From Bacteroidales bacterium (GTDB lineage Bacteria > Bacteroidota > Bacteroidia > Bacteroidales > G3-4614), in NCBI GenBank assembly GCA_015061035.1, contig SUXK01000004.1:226553-290552 (forward strand): 64,000 nt of DNA. Direction: 5' to 3'. Under the pieces are notes generated by a model that was given only the letters and a program-made list of their open reading frames with translations, made no database searches and had not been told where the DNA came from. Shown piece after piece: positions 10,268 through 19,417 of the stretch. Position 1 is the stretch's first letter, and every line of letters starts with the position of its first letter. The position numbers and the translations under genes are program-made.

Positions 10268-11524
10268 TTAATCACAATCCAACTGGCGAATTACTATTGC
10301 TCGGGTTGTTGTTCCCGGCAACTCGCCATCGTTGGTTGCTTTTAGTATTTGATTGCGATTTACTCCATAGTGCAGTAGTTGGTCTATTGCTCGGTTTGCA
10401 CGTGCGTTGCGTAAGCGAATATTTATCTCCTTTGAACCTGTTTCGTTATCGGCATATCCACATACCTCAAATGTATATTTGGGATTTGCTTTTATTATTT
10501 CGGCTGCTGCTTTTAGTTTTGCTCTGTTCTCTTTTGTCAACTCCGAAACCCCTATTTTATACTCTAATATTGCTATTATTCGTGTGTTATTTTCTCGTTC
10601 AATGTATTTATACTCAACTTGTGGCTGTTGCGACATAAGGCGTGTTCTTAAATCTTGATTGTTCTCTTTTAGTTGTGCATTTACTTGTTCAAGGCTGTCG
10701 TTTAGTGCAGAAAGATTTGCACATAGTGTTTGATAGTTCTCCAACTCTGCCGAGCGGTCTTCTACGATTTTTGCTTTCGCATATCCGCGTGGTTTGAATT
10801 TATAGGTTAGAGATATTCCTGCCGATGCAGTCAGGTCGCCTCTACCAAAGAGGTCTTGTCCATCAAAAGCATTTGAGAGATAACCCGCTCTGAGATCAAT
10901 ATTAAAATCTACTTGCTCAGATAAACGAAATTTATTTTGTAATCCTACATTAAAGGCTGGTGAGATGATTATTCTTTCGCCTCCTCTGTTTAATTCCGCC
11001 TCTACGTTTGCTCCGTTATTTACATATACTCCACCGCCTAAAGTGAGTATCATATCATACACTCTGCTCTCTTTTGCCTTACCTAAAGAGTTTAGCAAAC
11101 TTATCATAACACTGATATTGGGATTGAATGTTACAAAGTGCTGATATTGATAGTTGTCAACATTCTCATCGTTATGTAATCTGTTCCAATATTTATGGGA
11201 TTGAATAAAGTTTGCCTCCTCGTTATTGTATGCCGCACCAAAATACTCTGAAGCGTTTAACTCAAATTTAAAACCTACACATGGAGTAAACCATTTTCCA
11301 AAATTAAAACTACCGCCCCATCCTATTCGGTCAATAAAATCGAGTTGGGCATCAATCTGTCCCATATAGATGTTTGCATTTACTCCTGCCTCAATAAACC
11401 AATTTCGTTTACCTTTTTCATAAACTATTTGAGAGGTATCCTGCTCAGTTGCAAAAGATGCAACTGAGGCAATAAGCATTATGATTATTAAAGATAAAAT
11501 CCTTTTCATCTTATTAATTACCAT
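10268..11524 (-). CDS. OmpA family outer membrane protein
   Basis: Signal peptide, beta-barrel N-terminus, C-terminal OmpA domain (FEVCGYADNETGSKEINIRLRNARANRAIDQLLHYGV). Confidence 0.88.
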   Translation of the reverse strand: MVINKMKRILSLIIIMLIASVASFATEQDTSQIVYEKGKRNWFIEAGVNANIYMGQIDAQLDFIDRIGWGGSFNFGKWFTPCVGFKFELNASEYFGAAYNNEEANFIQSHKYWNRLHNDENVDNYQYQHFVTFNPNISVMISLLNSLGKAKESRVYDMILTLGGGVYVNNGANVEAELNRGGERIIISPAFNVGLQNKFRLSEQVDFNIDLRAGYLSNAFDGQDLFGRGDLTASAGISLTYKFKPRGYAKAKIVEDRSAELENYQTLCANLSALNDSLEQVNAQLKENNQDLRTRLMSQQPQVEYKYIERENNTRIIAILEYKIGVSELTKENRAKLKAAAEIIKANPKYTFEVCGYADNETGSKEINIRLRNARANRAIDQLLHYGVNRNQILKATNDGELPGTTTRAIVIRQLDCD

Positions 11525-11567
11525 TAGTTAAAAATATGATTATTTACTACATATTTATATATTGTTG

Positions 11568-11751
11568 CAAATATACGAATAAACGAGCGAGAAATATAAA
11601 AACTTGTTTTTAATATTTTTTACTGCAAGTGAAAGTATATTCGCTGTTTTCAGCAAATATACAAATAAACGAGCGAGAAATATAAAAACTTGTTTTTAAT
11701 ATTTTTTACTGCGAGTGAAAGTATATTCGCTGTTTTCAGCAAATATACAAA
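11568..11751. repeat. 86-bp tandem duplication (2.1 copies) in the ompA-like/sialidase divergent intergenic region
   Basis: Units 11568-11653 and 11654-11739 differ at 2 positions, plus partial third unit CAAATATACAAA. Confidence 0.95.
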
Positions 11752-11870
11752 ATATTGTTTATTTACAATAGTTTATAATCACTTTATCGTTTTGTGAAAC
11801 ATCTTTTACACAAAAAATATTAAGACATCATACAATTATTAATTTCAGTAGTTAAATTTAATTAATATTG

Positions 11871-11901
11871 TTGCATATTAATATTCATTGTTTTAGATTT
11901 G
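11871..11901 (+). promoter_or_regulatory. Candidate Bacteroidetes-type promoter for sialidase
   Basis: TTG-N20-TAGATTTG, matching TTTG/TAnnTTTG consensus. Confidence 0.45.
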
Positions 11902-11937
11902 CGTAATAAGAAAATTTTTTAACTACTAAATATAGAT

Positions 11938-14900
11938 ATGAATATGAGAAAATTTTTACTTACGTTTTTAACACTATTGCTGACCACAACAGCATTTTCG
12001 CAATCGGGTAAATTTTTAACTCTTGACGGAACGAGTCAGTATATGAGAATACCCAATCACGCAGATTTTAATATTGGTCAGAATGAAAGTTTTACCGTAA
12101 CTGCATGGTTTAAAGTTGCAAGTTACGAGTCAAATGTTTCGGCAGCACAACGTTATATCTCAAAACGTTGTATGGAGGGTGTATCGGGCGATAATACAAG
12201 TGGTTATGAATTGTGGGGAGCATTAAACGGCAATGCTTCTTCTGGATTTTTTGCTAACAATGCTCCCGGTCCAAATTCGACAGCTCACACCAATTCAATG
12301 AGTGTATGGTCAACTTCTGGAGGTTCATTAAACTCATGGTTTCATGTAGCGTTTGTAGTTGATCGTTCGGCAGGTAAAATGTATCTCTATCACAACGGCA
12401 CACAAGTTGGTACATCTGGAACAAAAGATATTTCTCCATGGTATGTTCGCAACGATTTTGATGTGTATGTTGGTACAGGATTATTAAACGCCTCAACAGT
12501 TTCATACTTCCTTGATGGTGCCGCTGACAATGTGCGTTTCTACAAAAAGGCTTTAAGTGCAACAGAGATTGCGAACGATAAAAATTCCAACTCGATACCT
12601 GCAACTACCGAAGGACTTATTGCTGCATACGACTTTGAAAATATGACCGACACATCTGTTCCCGATGTGAGTGGTAACGGACATAATGGTGTTTTGGTTG
12701 GCTACTCATCGGCTGGGGCAATTTCAAATGTTGTTCTTTTAGGAGATCCCAACTATACAGGAAGAGGCAATATTGCTGAGCCTATTGTTAGAGCAACTGT
12801 TTCAGTTACTGGTGAGGCTGCTTCGTTAAGTAGCATTAACGTAAATATGGAGGGGACAACAGATATTACAGATATTACTGCAATAAAGGTATATTCAACA
12901 GGAACAACCGAGTTGTTTAATCCAAAGAAAACATCGCAATATACTCTATTAGGAGAGTCAAATCCTGCCGAAGGGGATATTGAGATTCCTTTAAGTGGAA
13001 CGCTTCCTGTTGGAACAAACTATCTTTGGGTAACATACGATATTTCAGAGACTGCTACTGAAGGAAACCTTGCTGACGTAAGTGTTAATTCTATTTCATA
13101 TTCAGCAAACTCAACATATAACGTATCAACTCCTGCATCGGAAGGGGCAAGAGAGATTTTATTAAAGAGAGTATTGATTTACTCTCCCGGTGATTACTCT
13201 TCAAAGAACTATCGTATTCCTGCCATTGTAACAGCACATGATGGTTCATTGGTTATTGCCACTGATAAACGTAAGAATAACCAGAACGACCTTCCTGATG
13301 ATATTGACGTTCTTATTAACCGAAGCACTGATGGAGGTAAAACATGGAGTGAGCCTTTGACTATTGCTCAAGGTACTGGCTACGGAGCAGGTTTTGGTGA
13401 TGCTGGATTGGCAAGAACAAACGAAGAGAACGGATTAATTTGCGTATTTGTGGGAGGTAAAGGTTTCTTTGGAGGAACACCAACCGACCCCAACCGAACA
13501 TATATATGTAAGAGTAACGATAACGGACAATCATGGACAGCACCAATAGATATTACTCCACAACTATTTGGTAGCGAGTGCAGCGATCCTGTTCGTAGAA
13601 ATTGGAACGCTTCGTTCTGTGCTTCAGGTGCAGGATTATTAACTCGTGATGGAACAATCTGCTTTGTGGCGGCTGTTCGTGAAACAAGTGATTCGAGTGT
13701 TGGTTCAGTATCGAACTACGTATATTATTCTGAAGACAACGGAACTACATGGAAAGTTTCAAGCGTATGTAAACCAAATAATGGAAACGAAGCAAAAATT
13801 GTTGAGTTGAACGATGGTAGTTGGTTGGTAAGTATCCGCAACCAAAGCAAAGGTTCTCGTTACTACACAATTTCAAAAGACCGCGGACAGACTTGGAGCG
13901 AAGTTAAACTTTGGAATGAAATGTATGAGCCCGGATGTAATGGCGATTTGATCCGATACACTTCTACAAAGGATGGATATGATCGTAACCGCTTGTTGCA
14001 CTCTGTTCCATTTGATGCTGTATCTCGTAAAAATATGAGTGTATTCGTAAGTTACGATGAGGGTGAGAGTTGGAGTGTTCACAAAACTATCTGTCCGGGT
14101 AACGGAGCATACTCTTCAATATGTATATTGCCTGACGGAACAATTGGTGTATATACCGAAGAGGATTATATGACACCCGACATGTCAACCTTCTTCCTAA
14201 ACTTTACTTTGGATTGGTTGACTGACGGAGAAGATACCTACACCCTTCCCGATAGTTCTGAGTTAACCGACAAACCTGTATTTACCACTGAAAGTGGAAC
14301 TACATTTACCGAAGAGAGTGCTGTCATAAAATTTGAGTCGGTAGCACGTAACACCAAAATATACTACACAACTGACGGAACAATACCTACAACAGAGTCT
14401 GAGAGATATACTTCAGAAGGAATAACCATTACTGAAAGTACAACCATCAAAGCCTTTGCAATAGCAACAGGTAAACGTGGAAGTGATATAGTTACTGCAC
14501 GTTACTACTTCCCTGATTATTGTAAAGATGAAAATCGCAGTTCAAGAACTGACCGTTATTTGAGATCTGTTCAATTCTCAGGAACTTTGACTCCTTTCAA
14601 TAGTGGAACAATTGAGTCGGGCGCTCACAATGTCTATTCAGACAGAAGAGATTTAATTATCGAGGCTATACCCGGTGCTACTCTTACTCCAACTTTAGAT
14701 TGGGTAGGATTATGGATGTGCGGATATATACATATCGATTATGATTGTGACAAAGAGTTTAATCAAACATTAAATGTAAATGGAACAAATGGCGGAGAGG
14801 TTGTTTCATACAACTATTACGAAGGATATAATAGTATAGGAACCTCAATAAGTAGCGGAAGAGACTTTTCACAACTTCCAGCATTTACACTTCCTTACAA

Positions 14901-15249
14901 TATTGATGAAGGCGACTATCGTTTACGCGTAAAGATTGACTGGAACTCATTAGACGCATGCGGAAACCCAACTCAATCAATTGCAGCAAACGGAGGTAGC
15001 CAAGTTGATATGACACTTCGCATTACATACCCAACAAGTATTGAGGAGAACAATGCTGATGAAGCAAAAGTGTATGCATCGGCAGGAGCAATCAATATTT
15101 ACGGTTACAGCGGAGAGGTTAAAGTTATAAATACAACAGGTCAAATTGTAAAAGATGTTACCATAAAAGACAACGAGCAAATTGAGATTAACAAAGGTAT
15201 ATACCTTGTTGTACTTAACGGAAGAAGTGAAAAAGTTATAGTTGAATAA
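11938..15249 (+). CDS. Multidomain exo-alpha-sialidase (LamG-like + GH33 + CHB_HEX_C-like + T9SS-like tail)
   Basis: YRIPAIVT (RIP motif) and Asp-boxes STDGGKTW, SNDNGQSW, SEDNGTTW, SKDRGQTW, SYDEGESW; N-terminal LamG-like domain; IYYTTDGTIPT chitobiase C-terminal-like domain; C-terminal sorting-like tail. Confidence 0.92.
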   Translation: MNMRKFLLTFLTLLLTTTAFSQSGKFLTLDGTSQYMRIPNHADFNIGQNESFTVTAWFKVASYESNVSAAQRYISKRCMEGVSGDNTSGYELWGALNGNASSGFFANNAPGPNSTAHTNSMSVWSTSGGSLNSWFHVAFVVDRSAGKMYLYHNGTQVGTSGTKDISPWYVRNDFDVYVGTGLLNASTVSYFLDGAADNVRFYKKALSATEIANDKNSNSIPATTEGLIAAYDFENMTDTSVPDVSGNGHNGVLVGYSSAGAISNVVLLGDPNYTGRGNIAEPIVRATVSVTGEAASLSSINVNMEGTTDITDITAIKVYSTGTTELFNPKKTSQYTLLGESNPAEGDIEIPLSGTLPVGTNYLWVTYDISETATEGNLADVSVNSISYSANSTYNVSTPASEGAREILLKRVLIYSPGDYSSKNYRIPAIVTAHDGSLVIATDKRKNNQNDLPDDIDVLINRSTDGGKTWSEPLTIAQGTGYGAGFGDAGLARTNEENGLICVFVGGKGFFGGTPTDPNRTYICKSNDNGQSWTAPIDITPQLFGSECSDPVRRNWNASFCASGAGLLTRDGTICFVAAVRETSDSSVGSVSNYVYYSEDNGTTWKVSSVCKPNNGNEAKIVELNDGSWLVSIRNQSKGSRYYTISKDRGQTWSEVKLWNEMYEPGCNGDLIRYTSTKDGYDRNRLLHSVPFDAVSRKNMSVFVSYDEGESWSVHKTICPGNGAYSSICILPDGTIGVYTEEDYMTPDMSTFFLNFTLDWLTDGEDTYTLPDSSELTDKPVFTTESGTTFTEESAVIKFESVARNTKIYYTTDGTIPTTESERYTSEGITITESTTIKAFAIATGKRGSDIVTARYYFPDYCKDENRSSRTDRYLRSVQFSGTLTPFNSGTIESGAHNVYSDRRDLIIEAIPGATLTPTLDWVGLWMCGYIHIDYDCDKEFNQTLNVNGTNGGEVVSYNYYEGYNSIGTSISSGRDFSQLPAFTLPYNIDEGDYRLRVKIDWNSLDACGNPTQSIAANGGSQVDMTLRITYPTSIEENNADEAKVYASAGAINIYGYSGEVKVINTTGQIVKDVTIKDNEQIEINKGIYLVVLNGRSEKVIVE

Positions 15250-15270
15250 TTTTAGTTGTTAGATACCAGT

Positions 15271-15301
15271 AAAAAGCGACAGAGAATTCTGTCGCTTTTT
15301 T
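15271..15301 (+). terminator. Rho-independent terminator after sialidase
   Basis: AAAAAGCGACAGA-GAAT-TCTGTCGCTTTTTT. Confidence 0.85.
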
Positions 15302-15319
15302 GTCCCTACATTGTATGCT

Positions 15320-15703
15320 TTAGTATGATTTACAAGAGGCTGATGAAATACGAATAGCAACTGGTGTACCTTTTTGAATTCCATAAGTAGTTATATGGGT
15401 ATAGCCATAATTGGGGGCATATTGACCTTTAGGAATATTGACAACTCCTGTAGTATAGACTGTTTTCAAATCAAGAGAGAGAATCTCTACTGCTACTCTA
15501 ACATCCTCAGGCTGTACTTTTGTAATTTCTAAATAAACACTTACACCAGTATGGTTTCCTGGAGAAGTAACTTCATCAATTGGATTTTTAACTGTTACTA
15601 CAACAAAATCCTCTATCCCAGCAACGGGACAAGTTACTTCTCCTGCAGATACAGATACAGCAATACCTAAAACAAACATAATAGATAAAATAATCTTTTT
15701 CAT
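15320..15703 (-). CDS. Small secreted hypothetical protein
   Basis: Signal peptide MKKIILSIMFVLGIAVSVSAG; no recognised domain. Confidence 0.65.
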   Translation of the reverse strand: MKKIILSIMFVLGIAVSVSAGEVTCPVAGIEDFVVVTVKNPIDEVTSPGNHTGVSVYLEITKVQPEDVRVAVEILSLDLKTVYTTGVVNIPKGQYAPNYGYTHITTYGIQKGTPVAIRISSASCKSY

Positions 15704-15788
15704 AATAATAAATTTTAAAAATATCTCCTACTCACTTTTCGGCTTTTCGGTTTACTCCGAGTTCCTTAATACCAATAAATACGCACAT

Positions 15789-15956
15789 AAAAAAAGCACG
15801 GAACCTTTAGTTTATTCCTACTTCGAGGTGTTTGGCGTAACCTTGGCAGATGAATAACTAAAAGCCCGTGCTGAGATAGCACGAGCATTTCAACTATTAT
15901 CCTTTTCTGCCTTATTAGTCGCCAAACTTTCGAAGCAAAAGAATAAATGCTAAAAC
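15789..15956 (-). ncRNA. Structured RNA candidate, 6S/Bacteroidales-1-like
   Basis: Minus strand forms a long interrupted rod (TTTATTC..CTTCGA..GTTTGGCG / CGCCAAAC..TCGAAG..GAATAAA), inner GGCAG/CTGCC and apical CTCGTGCT-atctc-AGCACGGG, ending in poly-T. Confidence 0.6.
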
Positions 15957-16326
15957 GCTTTTTCCAATATATTTAAAATGTACGTATCAAACTATACGTT
16001 ATGTTTCATAGGCTATTTTATTTTAATTAATTACATTGCAAATATAATAAAACAACATTCAATCAACAAGAAATATTAAGAACAATTATAAACAATCCTA
16101 ATTTACACATCAATTAAACGTGTTTGTTACAATGCAACAAACTAAATACAATAAGGAGTGTGCCAAGATTAAATTAGACAGGCTCTTTTTGTATCTTTTA
16201 AATAGTAAATCATTTTGATTAGTTACAATTATTATAAATAAATACTAATTTTGTTTCAAATATTTATTAAATATGCGTGGTTTTGAAAATAATTGATAAT
16301 TTTATTAATGTTTTTGTGGAAATTTG

Positions 16327-16357
16327 TTTGAAATAACACCTTTTATCACTATCTTCG
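16327..16357 (+). promoter_or_regulatory. Bacteroidetes-type promoter for aminotransferase
   Basis: TTTG-N19-TATCTTCG. Confidence 0.6.
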
Positions 16358-16403
16358 CAGAGTTAAAAATTTAAGCACAAAAAATAGTAACAATATAGTA
16401 AAA

Positions 16404-17600
16404 ATGACAGAGATGATTTCAGCACGTTTAAATGCTCTTTCGCCTTCGGAAACTTTGGCTATGTCACAAAAAAGTGCAGAGTTGAAGGCTCAAGGAATTG
16501 ATGTGATTAATTTGAGTGTAGGTGAACCAGACTTTTTTACTCCCGATCATATAAAACAGGCAGCCAAAGAGGCTATAGATAATAACTTTTCTTTCTACTC
16601 TCCTGTTCCCGGATATATGGATTTGCGTAAAGCAATTTCTGAGAAACTTAAGAGAGAGAATAATCTTACATACGCACCTGAGCAGATTGTTGTTTCAAAT
16701 GGAGCAAAGCAATCGGTTTGTAACGTGGTAATGTGTATTGTTGATAAGGATGATGAGGTTATCATTCCTACTCCTGCATGGGTTAGTTATGTGGAGATGG
16801 TGAAACTTGCTGAGGGTAAAAGCGTTCTTGTTAACGCTGGCATTGAGCAAGATTTCAAAATAACCGCTGAGCAATTGGAGAATGCTATTACTCCTAAAAC
16901 TAAAGCAATTATTCTTTGCTCTCCTTCAAACCCAACTGGTAGTGTATATACTAAAGAGGAGTTGGCTGCTCTTGCTGCAGTATTGGCTAAATATCCTCGC
17001 ATTGTGGTTATTGCTGATGAGATTTATGAGCATATCAACTATGTTGGCAAACATGAGAGTATTGCTCAATTCCCAGAGATTACTGACCGCGTTGCTGTTA
17101 TAAATGGTGTTTCAAAGGCTTACGCTATGACTGGTTGGCGTATTGGTTTTGTTGCGGCTCCCCTTTGGTTGGCTAAGGCTTGTAACAAACTTCAAGGTCA
17201 ATATACTTCAGGTCCTTCTTCAATAGCACAAAAGGCATCTGTGGCTGCTTTTGCAGGTCCTCAAGATTGTGTTGAGGAGATGCGTAAAGCGTTTGAGCGA
17301 AGACGCAACTTGGTTGTTGAACTTGCAAAAGAGATACCCGGATTTGAGGTTAATATTCCTCAAGGTGCTTTCTACCTTTTCCCAAAGGTTAGTTCTTTCT
17401 TTGGTAAAAGCGATGGTGAGCGAACTATTAACGATGCCGTAGATTTGGCTATGTATCTTCTTGAGGTTGGCCACGTGGCTACTGTTGGAGGTAAGGCGTT
17501 TGGCGCTCCTGAATATCTTCGTTTCTCTTACGCTACTTCAGATGAGAATATTGTTGAGGCTATGCGTAGAATCAAAGAGACTCTTGCTCGATTGAAATAA
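16404..17600 (+). CDS. Pyridoxal phosphate-dependent aminotransferase (aspartate aminotransferase-like, class I)
   Basis: INLSVGEPDFFTPDHI, CSPSNPTGSVY, VSKAYAMTGWRIGF PLP site. Confidence 0.95.
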   Translation: MTEMISARLNALSPSETLAMSQKSAELKAQGIDVINLSVGEPDFFTPDHIKQAAKEAIDNNFSFYSPVPGYMDLRKAISEKLKRENNLTYAPEQIVVSNGAKQSVCNVVMCIVDKDDEVIIPTPAWVSYVEMVKLAEGKSVLVNAGIEQDFKITAEQLENAITPKTKAIILCSPSNPTGSVYTKEELAALAAVLAKYPRIVVIADEIYEHINYVGKHESIAQFPEITDRVAVINGVSKAYAMTGWRIGFVAAPLWLAKACNKLQGQYTSGPSSIAQKASVAAFAGPQDCVEEMRKAFERRRNLVVELAKEIPGFEVNIPQGAFYLFPKVSSFFGKSDGERTINDAVDLAMYLLEVGHVATVGGKAFGAPEYLRFSYATSDENIVEAMRRIKETLARLK

Positions 17601-17620
17601 TATTTAAATAATTGATATTA

Positions 17621-17656
17621 AAAACTCTCTAACAAACGGTTAGAGAGTTTTTTTTG
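17621..17656 (+). terminator. Rho-independent terminator
   Basis: AAAACTCTCTAacaaacggTTAGAGAGTTTTTTTT. Confidence 0.9.
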
Positions 17657-17722
17657 TAAGGTGTTGATTGCAAATTAGACTAATTAGTCCAATTGTATAT
17701 AAATATAGAAAAGTTAATAAGA

Positions 17723-18445
17723 TTATTCACTTAACTGGTTTACTATTGCTTGAAAGAGCATTATATCAGAGGGAAGTGTGAGTTTGAAGTTTATCATCTC
17801 TCCTTTGGCTGGATATAGCGGTACATGTCCCAATTCACATGCCAATGTGAAGATTGACTGTGAATAGGTTATGCCTTTTTCTTCTGCCTCCGCTACCATC
17901 TGTTTCAACTCTTTTAAGTGAAAGGTGTGTGGAGTTTGAGCTCGTAATAGGTCTTCTCGGAGGATATAGCGGTATGTTTCAATATCTTTGTTTTCCCCTT
18001 TTTTCTCTACTTGCATATAACTCTCTTGACTTTGAAGTGAGGTTATGGCATTACCTCGCGATAGACAAACTGAGATGTTACTGCTTATTATGTCTTGAGA
18101 GATGAGTGGTCGCACTGCATCGTGTATGAGAACTACGGTGTTTTCATCTTCCTCCTCCGCTACTGCTAATATTCCATTTCGTGCTGACTGAAAACTGTTT
18201 TCGCCCGACTGTATAACTCCTGAGAATTTTGTTATTCCTGCTTCATGGGCTTGTTTTTGTACCGTTTGGTGCCACTCTGGCGATGAAACTACATATATTG
18301 CACTTATGAGCATATGTTGCTGAAAGGCTTTCATTGTGTGTTGCAGGACTGATTGTCCGTCAACCACAAAGAATTGCTTAGGTATGGTCAAATTCATTCT
18401 GTTACCTACGCCTCCTGCTAATATTAGTGCTATACTTTTATTCAT
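17723..18445 (-). CDS. IspD/TarI family cytidylyltransferase
   Basis: ALILAGGVGNRMNLTIPKQF, VLIHDAVRPLIS, QTPHTF motifs. Confidence 0.85.
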   Translation of the reverse strand: MNKSIALILAGGVGNRMNLTIPKQFFVVDGQSVLQHTMKAFQQHMLISAIYVVSSPEWHQTVQKQAHEAGITKFSGVIQSGENSFQSARNGILAVAEEEDENTVVLIHDAVRPLISQDIISSNISVCLSRGNAITSLQSQESYMQVEKKGENKDIETYRYILREDLLRAQTPHTFHLKELKQMVAEAEEKGITYSQSIFTLACELGHVPLYPAKGEMINFKLTLPSDIMLFQAIVNQLSE

Positions 18446-18458
18446 CGGCTTTATCTCT

Positions 18459-19388
18459 CTATTTGTATTTTTCTAATATTTCGGTACATAGTTTTTCGTG
18501 ACGGCGTATTGTATAAAATCGGAGTAGTTCAAAAACAGTTGACTCCAATATAAGATATAGATACGGCACGTTAAATCCAACACACAGGAACATTATTATT
18601 ACTCGCAAATCGAATGTGAGTATATTTGTTAGTGGCATTATGGGCTTACTTCCTCTGCAAAAATCTTGACGGAGTTCTGTAGGTATTCCTTGTGGATATT
18701 TGCTTTGGATATGTTGCATCAGTTTATGAAACTCCTTTACTTGATCTTCTTGTGAGCCTGTGTATCGTGCGTAGAAATAGAGGTATAGTTTTTTAAACCA
18801 TCCGCTCTTATCCCACTTTAAGGATTGCATCTCTTCTCTTAAATTTTGCGATGAGTCCAACTCTGCTTTGTCAGCCCCAAATTGGAAGTATAGGTGTATG
18901 TTGCGATAGTAGTCGCCTATGGCACATTGGCGACCATGACACCTAAATCCTGACCACGCTGCAAGTAGATATATGGTGATACCCCATTTTACATCGGTGA
19001 AAGGAATTAACTCTCCTCCTAATCGGATTGCTAAGAAGAGGTATATGAAGAAAAACCACACATCTCCACAAAAGCCATCCAACACCCTACCTATGAGGGT
19101 TTTCTTGCCTGTCATTCGTGCCAACTGGCCATCGGCACAGTCAAACCAGTTTGCCCACACAAGCATTGCCATTCCTATAAGATTAGTAGTCAGATTGGTA
19201 CTATAAAAGAGAAAGCCTGTTGCCGACCCTATTACTATGCTTATTATGGTTACGGCTACGGGATGTACATTAAGTGCCTTAAAGAGTAACGCCCACAGGT
19301 AACCCGGTGTGCGTGTCAGATACAATTCAAAAGGGCCTTCGGTATCTTGGCTCTTCATTGTTGCTTTTACGTTATCTATAAGGCTCAT
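18459..19388 (-). CDS. CDP-alcohol phosphatidyltransferase family protein
   Basis: WFDCADGQLARMTGKKTLIGRVLDGFCGD resembles DxxDGxxAR(x8)GxxxDxxxD; multi-TM. Confidence 0.85.
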   Translation of the reverse strand: MSLIDNVKATMKSQDTEGPFELYLTRTPGYLWALLFKALNVHPVAVTIISIVIGSATGFLFYSTNLTTNLIGMAMLVWANWFDCADGQLARMTGKKTLIGRVLDGFCGDVWFFFIYLFLAIRLGGELIPFTDVKWGITIYLLAAWSGFRCHGRQCAIGDYYRNIHLYFQFGADKAELDSSQNLREEMQSLKWDKSGWFKKLYLYFYARYTGSQEDQVKEFHKLMQHIQSKYPQGIPTELRQDFCRGSKPIMPLTNILTFDLRVIIMFLCVGFNVPYLYLILESTVFELLRFYTIRRHEKLCTEILEKYK

Positions 19389-19417
19389 AAGGTGATGATT
19401 GCTTTTTATGCTCTCTC

